From the IMG/VR virus record IMGVR_UViG_3300021962_000041, positions 50,869 through 114,868 of that record: a stretch of DNA of 64,000 nt; one strand, 5' to 3'. The stretch comes from a virus. Positions within the stretch are counted from its first letter, which is position 1, and every line of letters starts with the position of its first letter. Positions 6,880 through 13,735 of this stretch are shown piece by piece. The notes beneath the pieces were generated by a model that made no database searches, had not been told where the DNA came from, and saw only the letters and a list, made by a program, of their open reading frames with translations. The position numbers were made by a program, and so were the translations under genes.

Positions 6880-7127
6880 CAGCAAGCACCTGCCATAGGA
6901 TTGACATTCTTGACTTCAGTGTTGAAACCAGTCACTTCCCAACCCATACCAATACGCTCATCCATTTCACGCTCAAACTCACGCTTGGTGATGCACTTGT
7001 AAGACATAGCATCAACACCACGGAACTTGAGCACCTTGAACATGTGACGGGTGCTATCTTTGACAGGATAGTAATCCACAGTCATGGAGGGTTTGCCGTC
7101 GATCTTGGAGAAGGTGGAGAGTTGCAT
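6879..7127 (-). CDS. Hypothetical early protein
   Basis: An 82-residue protein starting MQLSTFSKIDGKPSMTVDYY, alpha/beta in appearance (FKVLKFRGVDAMSYKCITK). An AAGGGAACACC leader precedes the ATG and a TATAAT box lies at 7153-7158, so it is probably the first gene of its transcript. Function unknown. Confidence 0.75.
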   Translation of the reverse strand: MQLSTFSKIDGKPSMTVDYYPVKDSTRHMFKVLKFRGVDAMSYKCITKREFEREMDERIGMGWEVTGFNTEVKNVNPMAGAC

Positions 7128-7152
7128 GGGGTGTTCCCTTGACTACCTTAGT

Positions 7153-7158
7153 ATTATA
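7153..7158 (-). promoter_or_regulatory. -10 box (TATAAT)
   Basis: A perfect TATAAT on the minus strand, followed by a leader ACTAAGGTAGTCAAGGGAAC that is almost identical to that downstream of the 8750-8755 box. The shared leader shows that the promoter cassette has been copied. The -35 sequence is poor. Confidence 0.55.
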
Positions 7159-7160
7159 GG

Positions 7161-7364
7161 TCAGAAGGACGGCACCACGTCGTTCCGTAGACCAGTTTGC
7201 GAACTGTCCATCTGCTCGAACATGGTGTAAAGTTTGTTATACAATGCTGGCACACTTCCATATTCCCGTGCAATTTGATTTTCCTCACGGAGATTCAGTA
7301 ACTGCAGTGCAGATAGAATTACACCAATTTCATGAACATTCAGTTGTACATTTGTTTCTGTCAT
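7161..7364 (-). CDS. Hypothetical helical protein
   Basis: A 67-residue protein starting MTETNVQLNVHEIGVILSAL. It is predicted helical with an LQLLNLREENQIA segment. The start at 7364 overlaps none of the upstream signal-peptide gene. It is the last gene before the promoter at 7153. Function unknown. Confidence 0.7.
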   Translation of the reverse strand: MTETNVQLNVHEIGVILSALQLLNLREENQIAREYGSVPALYNKLYTMFEQMDSSQTGLRNDVVPSF

Positions 7365-7369
7365 TGTTT

Positions 7370-7759
7370 TCAATCCCAACTAACATTTTGAACAAGAAAA
7401 CCAGGCATTACATAAGTCCATGCTCCAGTTTCATTACTACCACCAACTTTATACTCCCACTTGTACTCAAACTTATTGTGACTATCCCATGTCACATATC
7501 CTTTCTCCTTGTCAAATCGTCCTTTGATCGTCAAACCATGTTTGTTAGAGAAAATGTTACGAGTGCGAAGCGCACCACCAGTCTCACGGGTTTCTACAAC
7601 TTTACAGGTGTCGGGATACGTTTGAAGTCCTGCTTCAAGCAGACAAGGAGTTTCATATACAAATGGACGATACACCTTGGGTTTAACTGGTGCAGGTGCA
7701 GTTTGTGCAAATGCTGGTGATACCAATAGCAACGATGCGATTAGAAAAAACTTTTTCAT
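7370..7759 (-). CDS. Secreted protein with signal peptide
   Basis: A 129-residue protein with a classical signal peptide MKKFFLIASLLLVSPAFAQ (AFA|Q cleavage likely), followed by a Pro/Val linker and a Cys-containing domain (CLLEAGLQTYPDTCKV). It should be exported to the host periplasm. Neighbouring genes encode an RlpA-like protein and a membrane protein, so an envelope-directed role, for example in lysis or superinfection control, is possible but unproven. Confidence 0.75.
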   Translation of the reverse strand: MKKFFLIASLLLVSPAFAQTAPAPVKPKVYRPFVYETPCLLEAGLQTYPDTCKVVETRETGGALRTRNIFSNKHGLTIKGRFDKEKGYVTWDSHNKFEYKWEYKVGGSNETGAWTYVMPGFLVQNVSWD

Positions 7760-8070
7760 CCAACTACCCTCCAACATACGGTCGCGTTTCCTTGTTTTGT
7801 AGAGGCAATGTGAGTAAATGCAGAATAACTCAAGTCAAGATCAGCATGAGAATAAGGACCGCGATCATTGATTCTTACGATTACCTGTTTGAGATTGTCT
7901 TGGTTTGTAACTCTAATTTTAGTTCCCATAGGTAGGTAAGGGTGAGCAGCAGTCCAACGATAAGCATCAAATCGTTCTCCATTTGCGGTAGTTTGTCCAT
8001 GAAATCCATCACCAATTCCATAGAATGTGGCAACTCCGCAAGTAAGACCAGCAATCAGTGTTTCAATCAT
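7756..8070 (-). CDS. RlpA-like double-psi beta-barrel protein
   Basis: A 104-residue protein. The double-psi beta-barrel features of RlpA are present: ATFYG near the start, TANGERFD, AAHPYLPMGTKIRVTN, then VRINDRGPY with the conserved Asp of NDRGP. Bacterial RlpA is a septal lytic transglycosylase that cuts peptidoglycan lacking stem peptides. In a phage such a domain may act on the host wall. The hydrophobic N-terminus MIETLIAGLTCGVA may act as a short export signal. ATG at 8070 overlaps the upstream gene by four bases. Confidence 0.8.
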   Translation of the reverse strand: MIETLIAGLTCGVATFYGIGDGFHGQTTANGERFDAYRWTAAHPYLPMGTKIRVTNQDNLKQVIVRINDRGPYSHADLDLSYSAFTHIASTKQGNATVCWRVVG

Positions 8071-8261
8071 TGTTTGATCTTGAGTTCCCAAACATCACGA
8101 CTCAGAGATTGAATGGCAGAATTGATACTACCATCCAGAGAGTGAACTTTATACTCAAGTTCACCCAGTTGGCGATACAGGTTGAGACACATCAGAGTAT
8201 TGGCGGCAATACCAACAATGATGGACCAACCAACAACTTTCTCAAGATTTACATCACTCAT
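8067..8261 (-). CDS. Small membrane protein with coiled coil
   Basis: A 64-residue protein starting MSDVNLEKVVGWSIIVGIAA. One membrane helix (about 9-30) is followed by a helical stretch with heptad character (LGELEYKVHSLDGSINSAI). This layout resembles phage spanin or holin-type accessory proteins, but the sequence is not diagnostic. It is four-base coupled to the RlpA-like gene. Confidence 0.65.
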   Translation of the reverse strand: MSDVNLEKVVGWSIIVGIAANTLMCLNLYRQLGELEYKVHSLDGSINSAIQSLSRDVWELKIKQ

Positions 8262-8415
8262 TTTCATCAGGGGCAAAAGCAAGTTCAAGATAATTATAAC
8301 CGATTACCTTTCGTCCTTGATGCGAATCGGTATCGATCTTTACACCTTCGCTTTGAAGTTTATCAAGGCGACGTGCAGTTGATTCATTCAGTTTTGCAGT
8401 CCAATAGTAACTCAT
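8254..8415 (-). CDS. Small hypothetical protein
   Basis: A 53-residue protein (MSYYWTAKLNESTARRLDKL...) with a well-placed AGGAGGAATCTC Shine-Dalgarno region before the ATG. It overlaps the downstream gene by eight bases and the upstream gene through ATGA. Function unknown. Confidence 0.7.
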   Translation of the reverse strand: MSYYWTAKLNESTARRLDKLQSEGVKIDTDSHQGRKVIGYNYLELAFAPDENE

Positions 8416-8567
8416 GAGATTCCTCCTGTTTTGTTATATTCTATCATAGAACGCCGTGCAGCGTAAGCCTCAAATTCAGATGGGAATGATGCAATGGTCC
8501 GACCATTATCTGCCCAGTACAGATACCAACGTCTGGCAAACTGTTTGATAAGAATTGGTTTGTTCAT
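8412..8567 (-). CDS. Small hypothetical protein
   Basis: A 51-residue protein starting MNKPILIKQFARRWYLYWAD. It is basic and aromatic, with a FEAYAARRSMIEY helix. Both ends overlap neighbours by one to four bases, a strong operon signature. Function unknown. Confidence 0.7.
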   Translation of the reverse strand: MNKPILIKQFARRWYLYWADNGRTIASFPSEFEAYAARRSMIEYNKTGGIS

Positions 8568-8725
8568 CAGTCCTCAGGATAAAGTTTCCAACCATCGGGA
8601 TAAAGTCCCATCTCTTCACAACGCACCTCATAAGCAATACGCTGTAAGCAAAGCAGATCCATCGATTCAACTGCTTTCATGATAGAGCGGCGAATCTGCT
8701 TGTCTTGAATGGTGTCGGTGACCAT
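8567..8725 (-). CDS. Small hypothetical protein
   Basis: A 52-residue protein starting MVTDTIQDKQIRRSIMKAVE, first gene after the terminator and promoter at 8750-8785. ATG at 8725 follows a good AAGGGAACC site. The C-terminus reads MGLYPDGWKLYPED. Function unknown. Confidence 0.7.
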   Translation of the reverse strand: MVTDTIQDKQIRRSIMKAVESMDLLCLQRIAYEVRCEEMGLYPDGWKLYPED

Positions 8726-8749
8726 TGCGGTTCCCTTGACTACCTTTGT

Positions 8750-8777
8750 ATTATAGGGCAAAAGAAAGGGGTCTCAA
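8750..8777 (-). promoter_or_regulatory. Sigma-70-type promoter
   Basis: TTGAGA (8772-8777) and TATAAT (8750-8755) with a 16-base spacer read leftward into the operon beginning at 8725. The -35 box sits inside the terminator hairpin at 8767-8785, so terminator and promoter are a single compact cassette. Confidence 0.7.
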
Positions 8778-8785
8778 CGACCCCT
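8767..8785 (-). terminator. Terminator hairpin after the dam-like gene
   Basis: The perfect stem AGGGGTC/GACCCCT with a five-base loop is followed on the minus strand by TTTCTTTT. It lies just after the dam-like stop codon and an AAGTGGCACA box. Confidence 0.75.
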
Positions 8786-8796
8786 GTGCCACTTGT

Positions 8797-9699
8797 TCAA
8801 CTGTCCACCTTCACGATCAGGATCTCATGGGATTCTTTAGTATTGCCCCCACCAGACAGGATTCGATTGTCACCAATACGTGTCTCTCCTAATTGATAGG
8901 AATAGTGCCATTCTGGGAAATACTGATCAAAATCTTTGTAGTATTCACGGATCGTCTCACAATTGTTATAAGACAGGATAAAACTGCCTTTGTGATTGTG
9001 CAGCAGATCTCTCAGTGTTTCATGATCAAAACCAGTATGATGCACGTCAATGTTGCAGTTGGGATACATTCCCTTCAGCATTTTGTTATCAGAATCCTTA
9101 TCCAAATAGTATGGTGGATCCAGATACAGGAGATCACCAGAATGTTCTGGGATTACATCAACAAACGATGCCTTCTCTACGTGCAGATCCTTATTGGTAT
9201 ATGCTCTGATGTTGTGGACCATCTTATCCCATTTAGTCTGACTTTCATAGATCTTACTCATCCAACCCAGATACATCGGTCCATAGGACAGGTTATGGTT
9301 GAAGTAATAGTATGCTGCAGCAGTCAGATCATCCAGTTGGATTGAATCACGCTTATAATAATCAGTGTGCCAATCTTTCAGCATATCCTGAGTATACTGC
9401 CACTGCAACAGCAACTCTTTGATTTCAGCATATTTTTCCTTGGTAGGAGTCAACTCCTGAAGTTTATCTGCCAACTCATTAGGAGAAGACAGAAGAACAT
9501 TCCAGAAGTTGACCAGAGCATCAAAGATGTCGAACCCATAGACAGGAATGCCAAGTTCAGATGCCCATTTTGATTCTAAACTACCTCCACCAACAAATGG
9601 TGAGATGATACGCTGGGGATATGGAAGTCTAGGAATATATTGAGTGATAAGTTTGTATGCCTTTGACTTACCACCAGCATAACGGAGAGGTGTTTTCAT
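8797..9699 (-). CDS. dam: DNA adenine methyltransferase (D12 class, Dam-like)
   Basis: A 300-residue protein that should transfer a methyl group from S-adenosylmethionine to N6 of adenine in a short target. It begins with the D12-class signature LRYAGGKSKAY (residues 5-15). Motif I is SPFVGGGSLE (33-42) and the catalytic motif IV is DPPY (194-197, in LLYLDPPYYLD). The order and length match Dam and T4 Dam. The target cannot be read from sequence, though GATC is the usual one. It overlaps the upstream DGQH-motif gene by four bases and they share a promoter, so the two likely act together. Downstream lies a strong terminator. Confidence 0.9.
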   Translation of the reverse strand: MKTPLRYAGGKSKAYKLITQYIPRLPYPQRIISPFVGGGSLESKWASELGIPVYGFDIFDALVNFWNVLLSSPNELADKLQELTPTKEKYAEIKELLLQWQYTQDMLKDWHTDYYKRDSIQLDDLTAAAYYYFNHNLSYGPMYLGWMSKIYESQTKWDKMVHNIRAYTNKDLHVEKASFVDVIPEHSGDLLYLDPPYYLDKDSDNKMLKGMYPNCNIDVHHTGFDHETLRDLLHNHKGSFILSYNNCETIREYYKDFDQYFPEWHYSYQLGETRIGDNRILSGGGNTKESHEILIVKVDS

Positions 9700-10661
9700 A
9701 GACGGGGATCTGAGAACTTACTTGAAATCTTGACTGCATCAGCAATAGTTTCTTTGCCAATGCGATAAGCAGAGGCAAAGTTTTGTGCTTCACAATATTC
9801 TGCATATTTTTCTAGAATAAAGTATAGCACATAACGATTAGATTTCCTATCAGTAAATGGTTTCACCAAACCATCTTGTGAGATAACCATAGGAAGAACT
9901 TTAGTCACATAATCATAAAACTTTAGTTTTTTTCCATTTGTGAGAGTGTCAATAAATTCTTGAAGTAGAACCATTGAACGAAGTGTAGTACCATTTACGT
10001 GTTCGGCATTGGGAAATAATTTTTTCCAGAGTCTAAACCCCTTCAAAATTTTATCAAAATTGTCACTGCTATAATCAACAGTCATAAACCAAAATTGATA
10101 AAATCCTTTTAATTCCAGTGCATCGTCTTCAGTAGAACCAAAAGATCCATCCACAATAAGATTCAAAGATAAAAGAACTTCCTGAACCCAAATTGCTTCT
10201 GGTTCTTTCCAAATAACACCTGCACGAATTTCTTCCAGTTTTGAAAGTTTTTTCCTGAAAGTATTGAGTTCGGTAAAGACCTTTGCTTCTGCCTCTTCAC
10301 ATTGTTGAAGATCATAATTTTCAGGGTGCCTAATAATACAGCACATATATGGATCTTCAACTTCACTTTGAAGATACTTGATTCCTTTATGTTGTCCATC
10401 AATGATTCTTGAACCACGTTCCGATTCAGGCAGAGAATCTGGACGAATGGCAATCACCATCGGAAGAAGTAGTGACCAATTCATTTGTCCCTGCTTTTTT
10501 AACGAAGATGCAGAGATCAATCTTTGGTATTTTTCGTCTGGTATAAGTGACAGCACCTCAGTGCGTGTTAATTCTTTATATTCTAACTTGGCACCTATCG
10601 CACCAATTGGTACGTTCAAATAGGAGAATTTTTGGGCAAGTTGCCCTAAAGTGCTAGACAT
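9696..10661 (-). CDS. DGQH-motif (DGQHR/ParB-like) protein
   Basis: A 321-residue protein. Residues 86-95 read IIDGQHKGIK, matching the DGQHR motif found in DndB-type proteins and ParB/sulfiredoxin-like folds that are often coded with DNA modification or restriction genes. An alpha-helical C-terminal half follows (about 170-321). Four-base overlap with the dam-like gene shows co-translation. A strong AAGGAGG Shine-Dalgarno, a near-consensus promoter and a 9-bp palindromic leader precede it. A regulatory or DNA-binding partner of the methylase is the most likely role; the exact activity is not known. Confidence 0.7.
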   Translation of the reverse strand: MSSTLGQLAQKFSYLNVPIGAIGAKLEYKELTRTEVLSLIPDEKYQRLISASSLKKQGQMNWSLLLPMVIAIRPDSLPESERGSRIIDGQHKGIKYLQSEVEDPYMCCIIRHPENYDLQQCEEAEAKVFTELNTFRKKLSKLEEIRAGVIWKEPEAIWVQEVLLSLNLIVDGSFGSTEDDALELKGFYQFWFMTVDYSSDNFDKILKGFRLWKKLFPNAEHVNGTTLRSMVLLQEFIDTLTNGKKLKFYDYVTKVLPMVISQDGLVKPFTDRKSNRYVLYFILEKYAEYCEAQNFASAYRIGKETIADAVKISSKFSDPRL

Positions 10662-10692
10662 AATCGATGCCTCCTTGGCATAGTTTTGTGTT

Positions 10693-10716
10693 TGTATGCA
10701 CTACTTTGTGCATACA
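10693..10716. promoter_or_regulatory. Operator-like palindrome in the leader
   Basis: A perfect inverted repeat with 9-bp arms, TGTATGCAC-N6-GTGCATACA, begins about where transcription should start (4 bases from the -10 box). It could be a repressor site or form a 5' hairpin in the mRNA of the DGQH-motif gene. Confidence 0.6.
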
Positions 10717-10719
10717 GAT

Positions 10720-10749
10720 ATTATATATGAAATTTTTCCTATTTGTCAA
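10720..10749 (-). promoter_or_regulatory. Consensus sigma-70 promoter for the DGQH/dam operon
   Basis: TTGACA (10744-10749) and TATAAT (10720-10725) with an 18-base spacer. The -35 box overlaps the stop codon of the upstream 10746-11453 gene. Confidence 0.8.
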
Positions 10750-11453
10750 GCAGGAACAACATCATATGGCAGGTTTTCCTGCAGGAAGGGATACAATCCC
10801 TTAGAACGCACACCATGATTCATAGAACCACAGTGCTTGCCACCACGAACCTCAAGATAAAAGATCTCTTTGTCTTCTGCACGAACAACAACCTTAGCAC
10901 CCTTTGTCACATACACTTCGTAGTCTGAATTGACATACAGATTGATAACATCTTTCATATCATAGACCAAAGCATCAGAAGTGTTGCTCTTCAGTACAAC
11001 CAACTTGTTAGCATCATAGTTATCGGTAAAGACTTTCTCCAGAACCACACGGAAATTGTCTTTATTCCGCAACCATTCGGCAGCATTCAATGCACCAGCA
11101 TAAAATGCATCAAACAGGTTAGTATCAATCATGTTCTTGTTGTCACGCTTGAATGATTTGTGAGCGTGAGCAGCAAATTGATACTGATAAAGAGGATTAT
11201 TGGTGCCATAAACAAGCGCAGAACGCTCAAGTCTAGAGAGCAAAAGTTGAATATTATTCGCAGCGCCCTTGACAGAATAACGATTATCTTCACAGATAAC
11301 ATCAGGTTTCTGTGTGCCACGGACAACATATTCAATGCTGCCAAGACGTTCTGCAAAGACTTCTTCTTTTTTATGTCCACGCTTTTTCACATGGGATGCA
11401 ACCTCATGCGTGGGAGCGTGGCGGGAACCATCGTAACCTTGAATGATTGTCAT
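10746..11453 (-). CDS. Putative PD-(D/E)XK-like endonuclease
   Basis: A 235-residue protein. The segment EEVFAERLG (30-38) followed by KPDVICEDNRYSVKGA (49-64) resembles a restriction-endonuclease core: an acidic helix residue, PD at 50-51 and SVK at 60-62. In Cfr10I/NgoMIV-type enzymes the acidic residue of the D/E-X-K is likewise replaced by S or T. Next to a dam-like methylase and a DGQH-motif protein, a DNA-cutting role is plausible. The alternative is an unrelated early protein. It has its own TATAAT box at 11489-11494. Confidence 0.45.
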   Translation of the reverse strand: MTIIQGYDGSRHAPTHEVASHVKKRGHKKEEVFAERLGSIEYVVRGTQKPDVICEDNRYSVKGAANNIQLLLSRLERSALVYGTNNPLYQYQFAAHAHKSFKRDNKNMIDTNLFDAFYAGALNAAEWLRNKDNFRVVLEKVFTDNYDANKLVVLKSNTSDALVYDMKDVINLYVNSDYEVYVTKGAKVVVRAEDKEIFYLEVRGGKHCGSMNHGVRSKGLYPFLQENLPYDVVPA

Positions 11454-11488
11454 AGTAAGTACGGATTCGTAACTTTGTTTACCTTGTT

Positions 11489-11494
11489 ATTATA
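11489..11494 (-). promoter_or_regulatory. -10 box (TATAAT)
   Basis: A perfect TATAAT reading leftward towards the 10746-11453 gene. It overlaps the stop of the upstream metalloprotease gene. No good -35 is seen, so it may need an activator or be an extended -10 promoter. Confidence 0.5.
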
Positions 11495-11966
11495 CTGCCT
11501 GCATCAGACGATTGGGGAAGCAATGTGACACTTGTTGAACTGGCACATTCAATTCGTCAAACAAATACTCCAGATATAGTGTTTCTTCTTGCTCCCGTGC
11601 CTCTATTTCGTGTGCTTGATGCCAATAGTCCACATTTTCCATGCATTCTTTACCATAATACATTTTTCCGCTTCGCAACCGCAGTGAACCGACTACCCAC
11701 TGCCGTAGATGGGTCAGTTCATGTAAAAGAGTTTTTATATACAACTCCTCCTCCATATGGGTGTTCAGTTCAATCAGGAAGTGACGGGGGCGATAGGTTT
11801 CACCCACAACGTCACAATACCCATAGACACACTCACGATTCAGACCACGATGCACAATATCCACCGTGATCTTGTGGCGGGGAAAGAACTTATTCAGAAA
11901 CCAAGTGGTAACATCCTCGCAGACCCGCTTGCGATAACCATATCCAGAATGCGTGATGTAAGACAT
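11490..11966 (-). CDS. SprT-like zinc metalloprotease
   Basis: A 158-residue protein with the zinc-binding motif HELTH (82-86, in LLHELTHLRQW) and a downstream WHQAHEIEA segment that can supply the third ligand. This is the pattern of SprT/WLM-type zincins. The start at ATG 11966 is chosen; an in-frame TTG at 11987 is possible. A separate frame beginning at ATG 12028 encodes MTTKEKLLFVSSFIW and overlaps the start, so a longer, signal-peptide-bearing product would need a frameshift. Substrate unknown. Confidence 0.7.
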   Translation of the reverse strand: MSYITHSGYGYRKRVCEDVTTWFLNKFFPRHKITVDIVHRGLNRECVYGYCDVVGETYRPRHFLIELNTHMEEELYIKTLLHELTHLRQWVVGSLRLRSGKMYYGKECMENVDYWHQAHEIEAREQEETLYLEYLFDELNVPVQQVSHCFPNRLMQAV

Positions 11967-12030
11967 TGACCCCAGTGCAGAAACCAAATGAACGAAGAAA
12001 CAAACAGGAGTTTTTCTTTAGTAGTCATGA

Positions 12031-12486
12031 TCAGCGAGCGTACAAATAACCACCTGCCCAATCAGCATTCTCAAGCAACCATTCACGATCACAGATCAGG
12101 CGCAGATCGTAGCGAACACCCTTCGCAGGAGACTTCCAAGATGCAGACTTATACACTTGACCAGTCTTTTTATCTACAAAAGCATGGACAGAGCGGGAAC
12201 CATTAGCAACCATAATGATTTTGTGGTACTTACGACCTGTTTCAGGATAGAACTCATAACCACAATTGCCGTTCTTCAGGTCTTGAATGCAATCCTTGTG
12301 ATAGGCAATACCAGTTTCAGTGTTGCCTTCCAGGCGCTTCAGAGCACTTTCGTGCATCTTGATGCTGTAATCAATGAAGTTCTGGCGGAGTGCCTCACAA
12401 AGGGCATAGGTGTGCCCCAGAACTGCCTCTGCGATGTTCTTCCGTGCCTCTGCTTGGGCGGAATACTCAGCGAAGGTGGTCGTCAT
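12031..12486 (-). CDS. Conserved cyanophage protein
   Basis: A 151-residue protein starting MTTTFAEYSAQAEARKNIAE. An N-terminal helical part is followed by a compact C-terminal domain (KIIMVANGSRSVHAFVDKKT ... KGVRYDLRL). I recall this C-terminal domain from other phages, where it is uncharacterised. A TATAAT box at 12508-12513 precedes it. Function unknown. Confidence 0.75.
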   Translation of the reverse strand: MTTTFAEYSAQAEARKNIAEAVLGHTYALCEALRQNFIDYSIKMHESALKRLEGNTETGIAYHKDCIQDLKNGNCGYEFYPETGRKYHKIIMVANGSRSVHAFVDKKTGQVYKSASWKSPAKGVRYDLRLICDREWLLENADWAGGYLYAR

Positions 12487-12507
12487 TGCTTGGTTGCGTA
12501 TGTGCTT

Positions 12508-12513
12508 ATTATA
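12508..12513 (-). promoter_or_regulatory. -10 box (TATAAT)
   Basis: A perfect TATAAT upstream of the 12031-12486 gene. It lies next to a hairpin-forming GCGGCACCTAGGCACCGC stretch and the TGCCAG/CTGGCA inverted repeat at 12546-12565, again the stem-loop promoter cassette. Confidence 0.55.
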
Positions 12514-12539
12514 GCGGCACCTAGGCACCGCTGGGAGGG

Positions 12540-12665
12540 TCAGTATGCCAGTTCAGAATCTGGCACCCAGTAGTCGTCAGACTCCAGGTATCCCATCCAA
12601 TCTTTAGGATCGGAATCATACAGGGCAATTTCCCGCAGTTCATCAATCAGTTCAGACAGATCCAT
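12540..12665 (-). CDS. Small acidic protein
   Basis: A 41-residue protein MDLSELIDELREIALYDSDP... of helical, acidic character. Its last codons (GAACTGGCATAC) are part of the recurrent ACTGGCACA element, so the regulatory cassette begins inside the coding region. A TATAAT box lies at 12690-12695. Function unknown. Confidence 0.6.
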   Translation of the reverse strand: MDLSELIDELREIALYDSDPKDWMGYLESDDYWVPDSELAY

Positions 12666-12700
12666 GAGAAGTTCCTCAACTACTTGATTATTATAGCAGA

Positions 12701-13114
12701 TCAAACTGCTAATGCGCCAGAGGGGATTTCAACAACTTCAGGAAGTTTTTCCACAAATGTATTCATGTTGTAGCATACCCATTCACCATTGCGGAAGATA
12801 TAGTGATACTCTTCACCATTATCAGGGAGAAGATACTCACACAGGTCAGCATCAAGACGAGGAGGGCATTCATCACCACGCTGAGAATAGTATTGAGGAC
12901 CATAAACACCCTTCACATCAGTATCATCCCAACGTTCATCAGTCCAGCAGCAGGACATATCACCACCATCAATCAGTTCGGCAGCAAGAGAACGAGAGTT
13001 GTAATGCGTGGTCAGAATGCGACCCAACCACTCAGGGTAACCATCCCAGTGGTGATACACAGAAAGCACAGAACCATCTTTGAGTTCAATACCAATGCGA
13101 GAGCGGGTTGCCAT
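12701..13114 (-). CDS. Conserved protein (MATRSRIGIEL family)
   Basis: A 137-residue protein beginning MATRSRIGIELKDGSVLSVY, followed by HHWDGYPEWLG. I recall this as a widespread phage family whose function is unknown. It has a mixed alpha/beta appearance with an acidic centre. A TATAAT box at 13140-13145 and a hairpin precede it. Confidence 0.85.
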   Translation of the reverse strand: MATRSRIGIELKDGSVLSVYHHWDGYPEWLGRILTTHYNSRSLAAELIDGGDMSCCWTDERWDDTDVKGVYGPQYYSQRGDECPPRLDADLCEYLLPDNGEEYHYIFRNGEWVCYNMNTFVEKLPEVVEIPSGALAV

Positions 13115-13139
13115 TGGGGCGTCTGTCGATTACCCACAT

Positions 13140-13196
13140 ATTATAAGGGGTCCCCAGTGCCCTGAGAACCCCCTGTGTGCCAGTTTAGAAAATGTC
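13140..13196 (-). promoter_or_regulatory. Stem-loop early promoter cassette
   Basis: In minus-strand order: the cp12 stop codon, AAACTGGCACA (13181-13191), a long G/C hairpin (about 13147-13173) and TATAAT (13140-13145). The cassette ends the cp12 transcript and starts the next one. Confidence 0.65.
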
Positions 13197-13197
13197 C

Positions 13198-13410
13198 TCA
13201 ATCGTCGTAGATTTTACACTCTGCTGCATCAGGATGGGCGTCACAATACAACTCAAGTGGTGTGGGATCATGTAAATCTTCAGGATGATTTGCTTTATAT
13301 GTCTTAAGTGCTTCTAATTCTTCTTCTGTGTGTCTCCGTGCCTGTGGAGAAATTGTAGGGTCACTCAGAAGATCCTCATCCTTCTGAATGTGTTGGTCGA
13401 TGTTTTCCAT
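13198..13410 (-). CDS. cp12: CP12 Calvin-cycle regulator
   Basis: A 70-residue protein whose C-terminus LELYCDAHPDAAECKIYDD is the CP12 signature (YC-x8-EC-x2-YDD, Cys56 and Cys65). In cyanobacteria CP12 binds phosphoribulokinase and GAPDH and shuts down the Calvin cycle when the cysteines are oxidised. Phage copies are known to push host carbon flux towards the pentose phosphate pathway and nucleotide synthesis. The conserved Asn of the ANP motif is His here. The helical N-terminal part is typical of the phage form. A TATTTAT late-type box lies upstream at 13431-13437. Confidence 0.92.
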   Translation of the reverse strand: MENIDQHIQKDEDLLSDPTISPQARRHTEEELEALKTYKANHPEDLHDPTPLELYCDAHPDAAECKIYDD

Positions 13411-13440
13411 AGTTTTGTATCGGGTTGATATATTTATTTC

Positions 13441-13647
13441 TCACTCACTCAAAGAATTACCACGCCAGTTCTTCGGTGGGGGAGGATCACATTTTCCTTC
13501 AAGGGAGCGAACCATTAATTCAGTAAACTTTTCCATTTTTTCTGCAGAAACTGTTTGTGGAGACCAAGTAATTGCTTGCTTGAGGGCAATAAGTTCGTTC
13601 CATTCTTCCTGAGTAAGATTTTCAGTACCAGTTTTTGCAAGAGTCAT
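13441..13647 (-). CDS. Conserved small cyanophage protein
   Basis: A 68-residue protein (MTLAKTGTENLTQEEWNELIA...) with a helix-turn-helix-like predicted pattern and a proline-rich end (DPPPPKNWRGNSLSE). It lies beside cp12, as I recall for similar proteins in other cyanophages. Function unknown. Confidence 0.75.
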   Translation of the reverse strand: MTLAKTGTENLTQEEWNELIALKQAITWSPQTVSAEKMEKFTELMVRSLEGKCDPPPPKNWRGNSLSE

Positions 13648-13735
13648 AGTTCCTTTGCGATGTAACCCAATGTTAGCATTCCAATATAATACTATCTAGA
13701 AACTTAATGTTTTCTTTGGGATCACGTTACACTAC

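Noticed and set aside
12028-12028. 44-codon ORF MTTKEKLLFVSSFIW as a separate gene
   Set aside because: It overlaps the metalloprotease gene for most of its length and its C-terminal part is only a shadow; mentioned instead as a start-site question.
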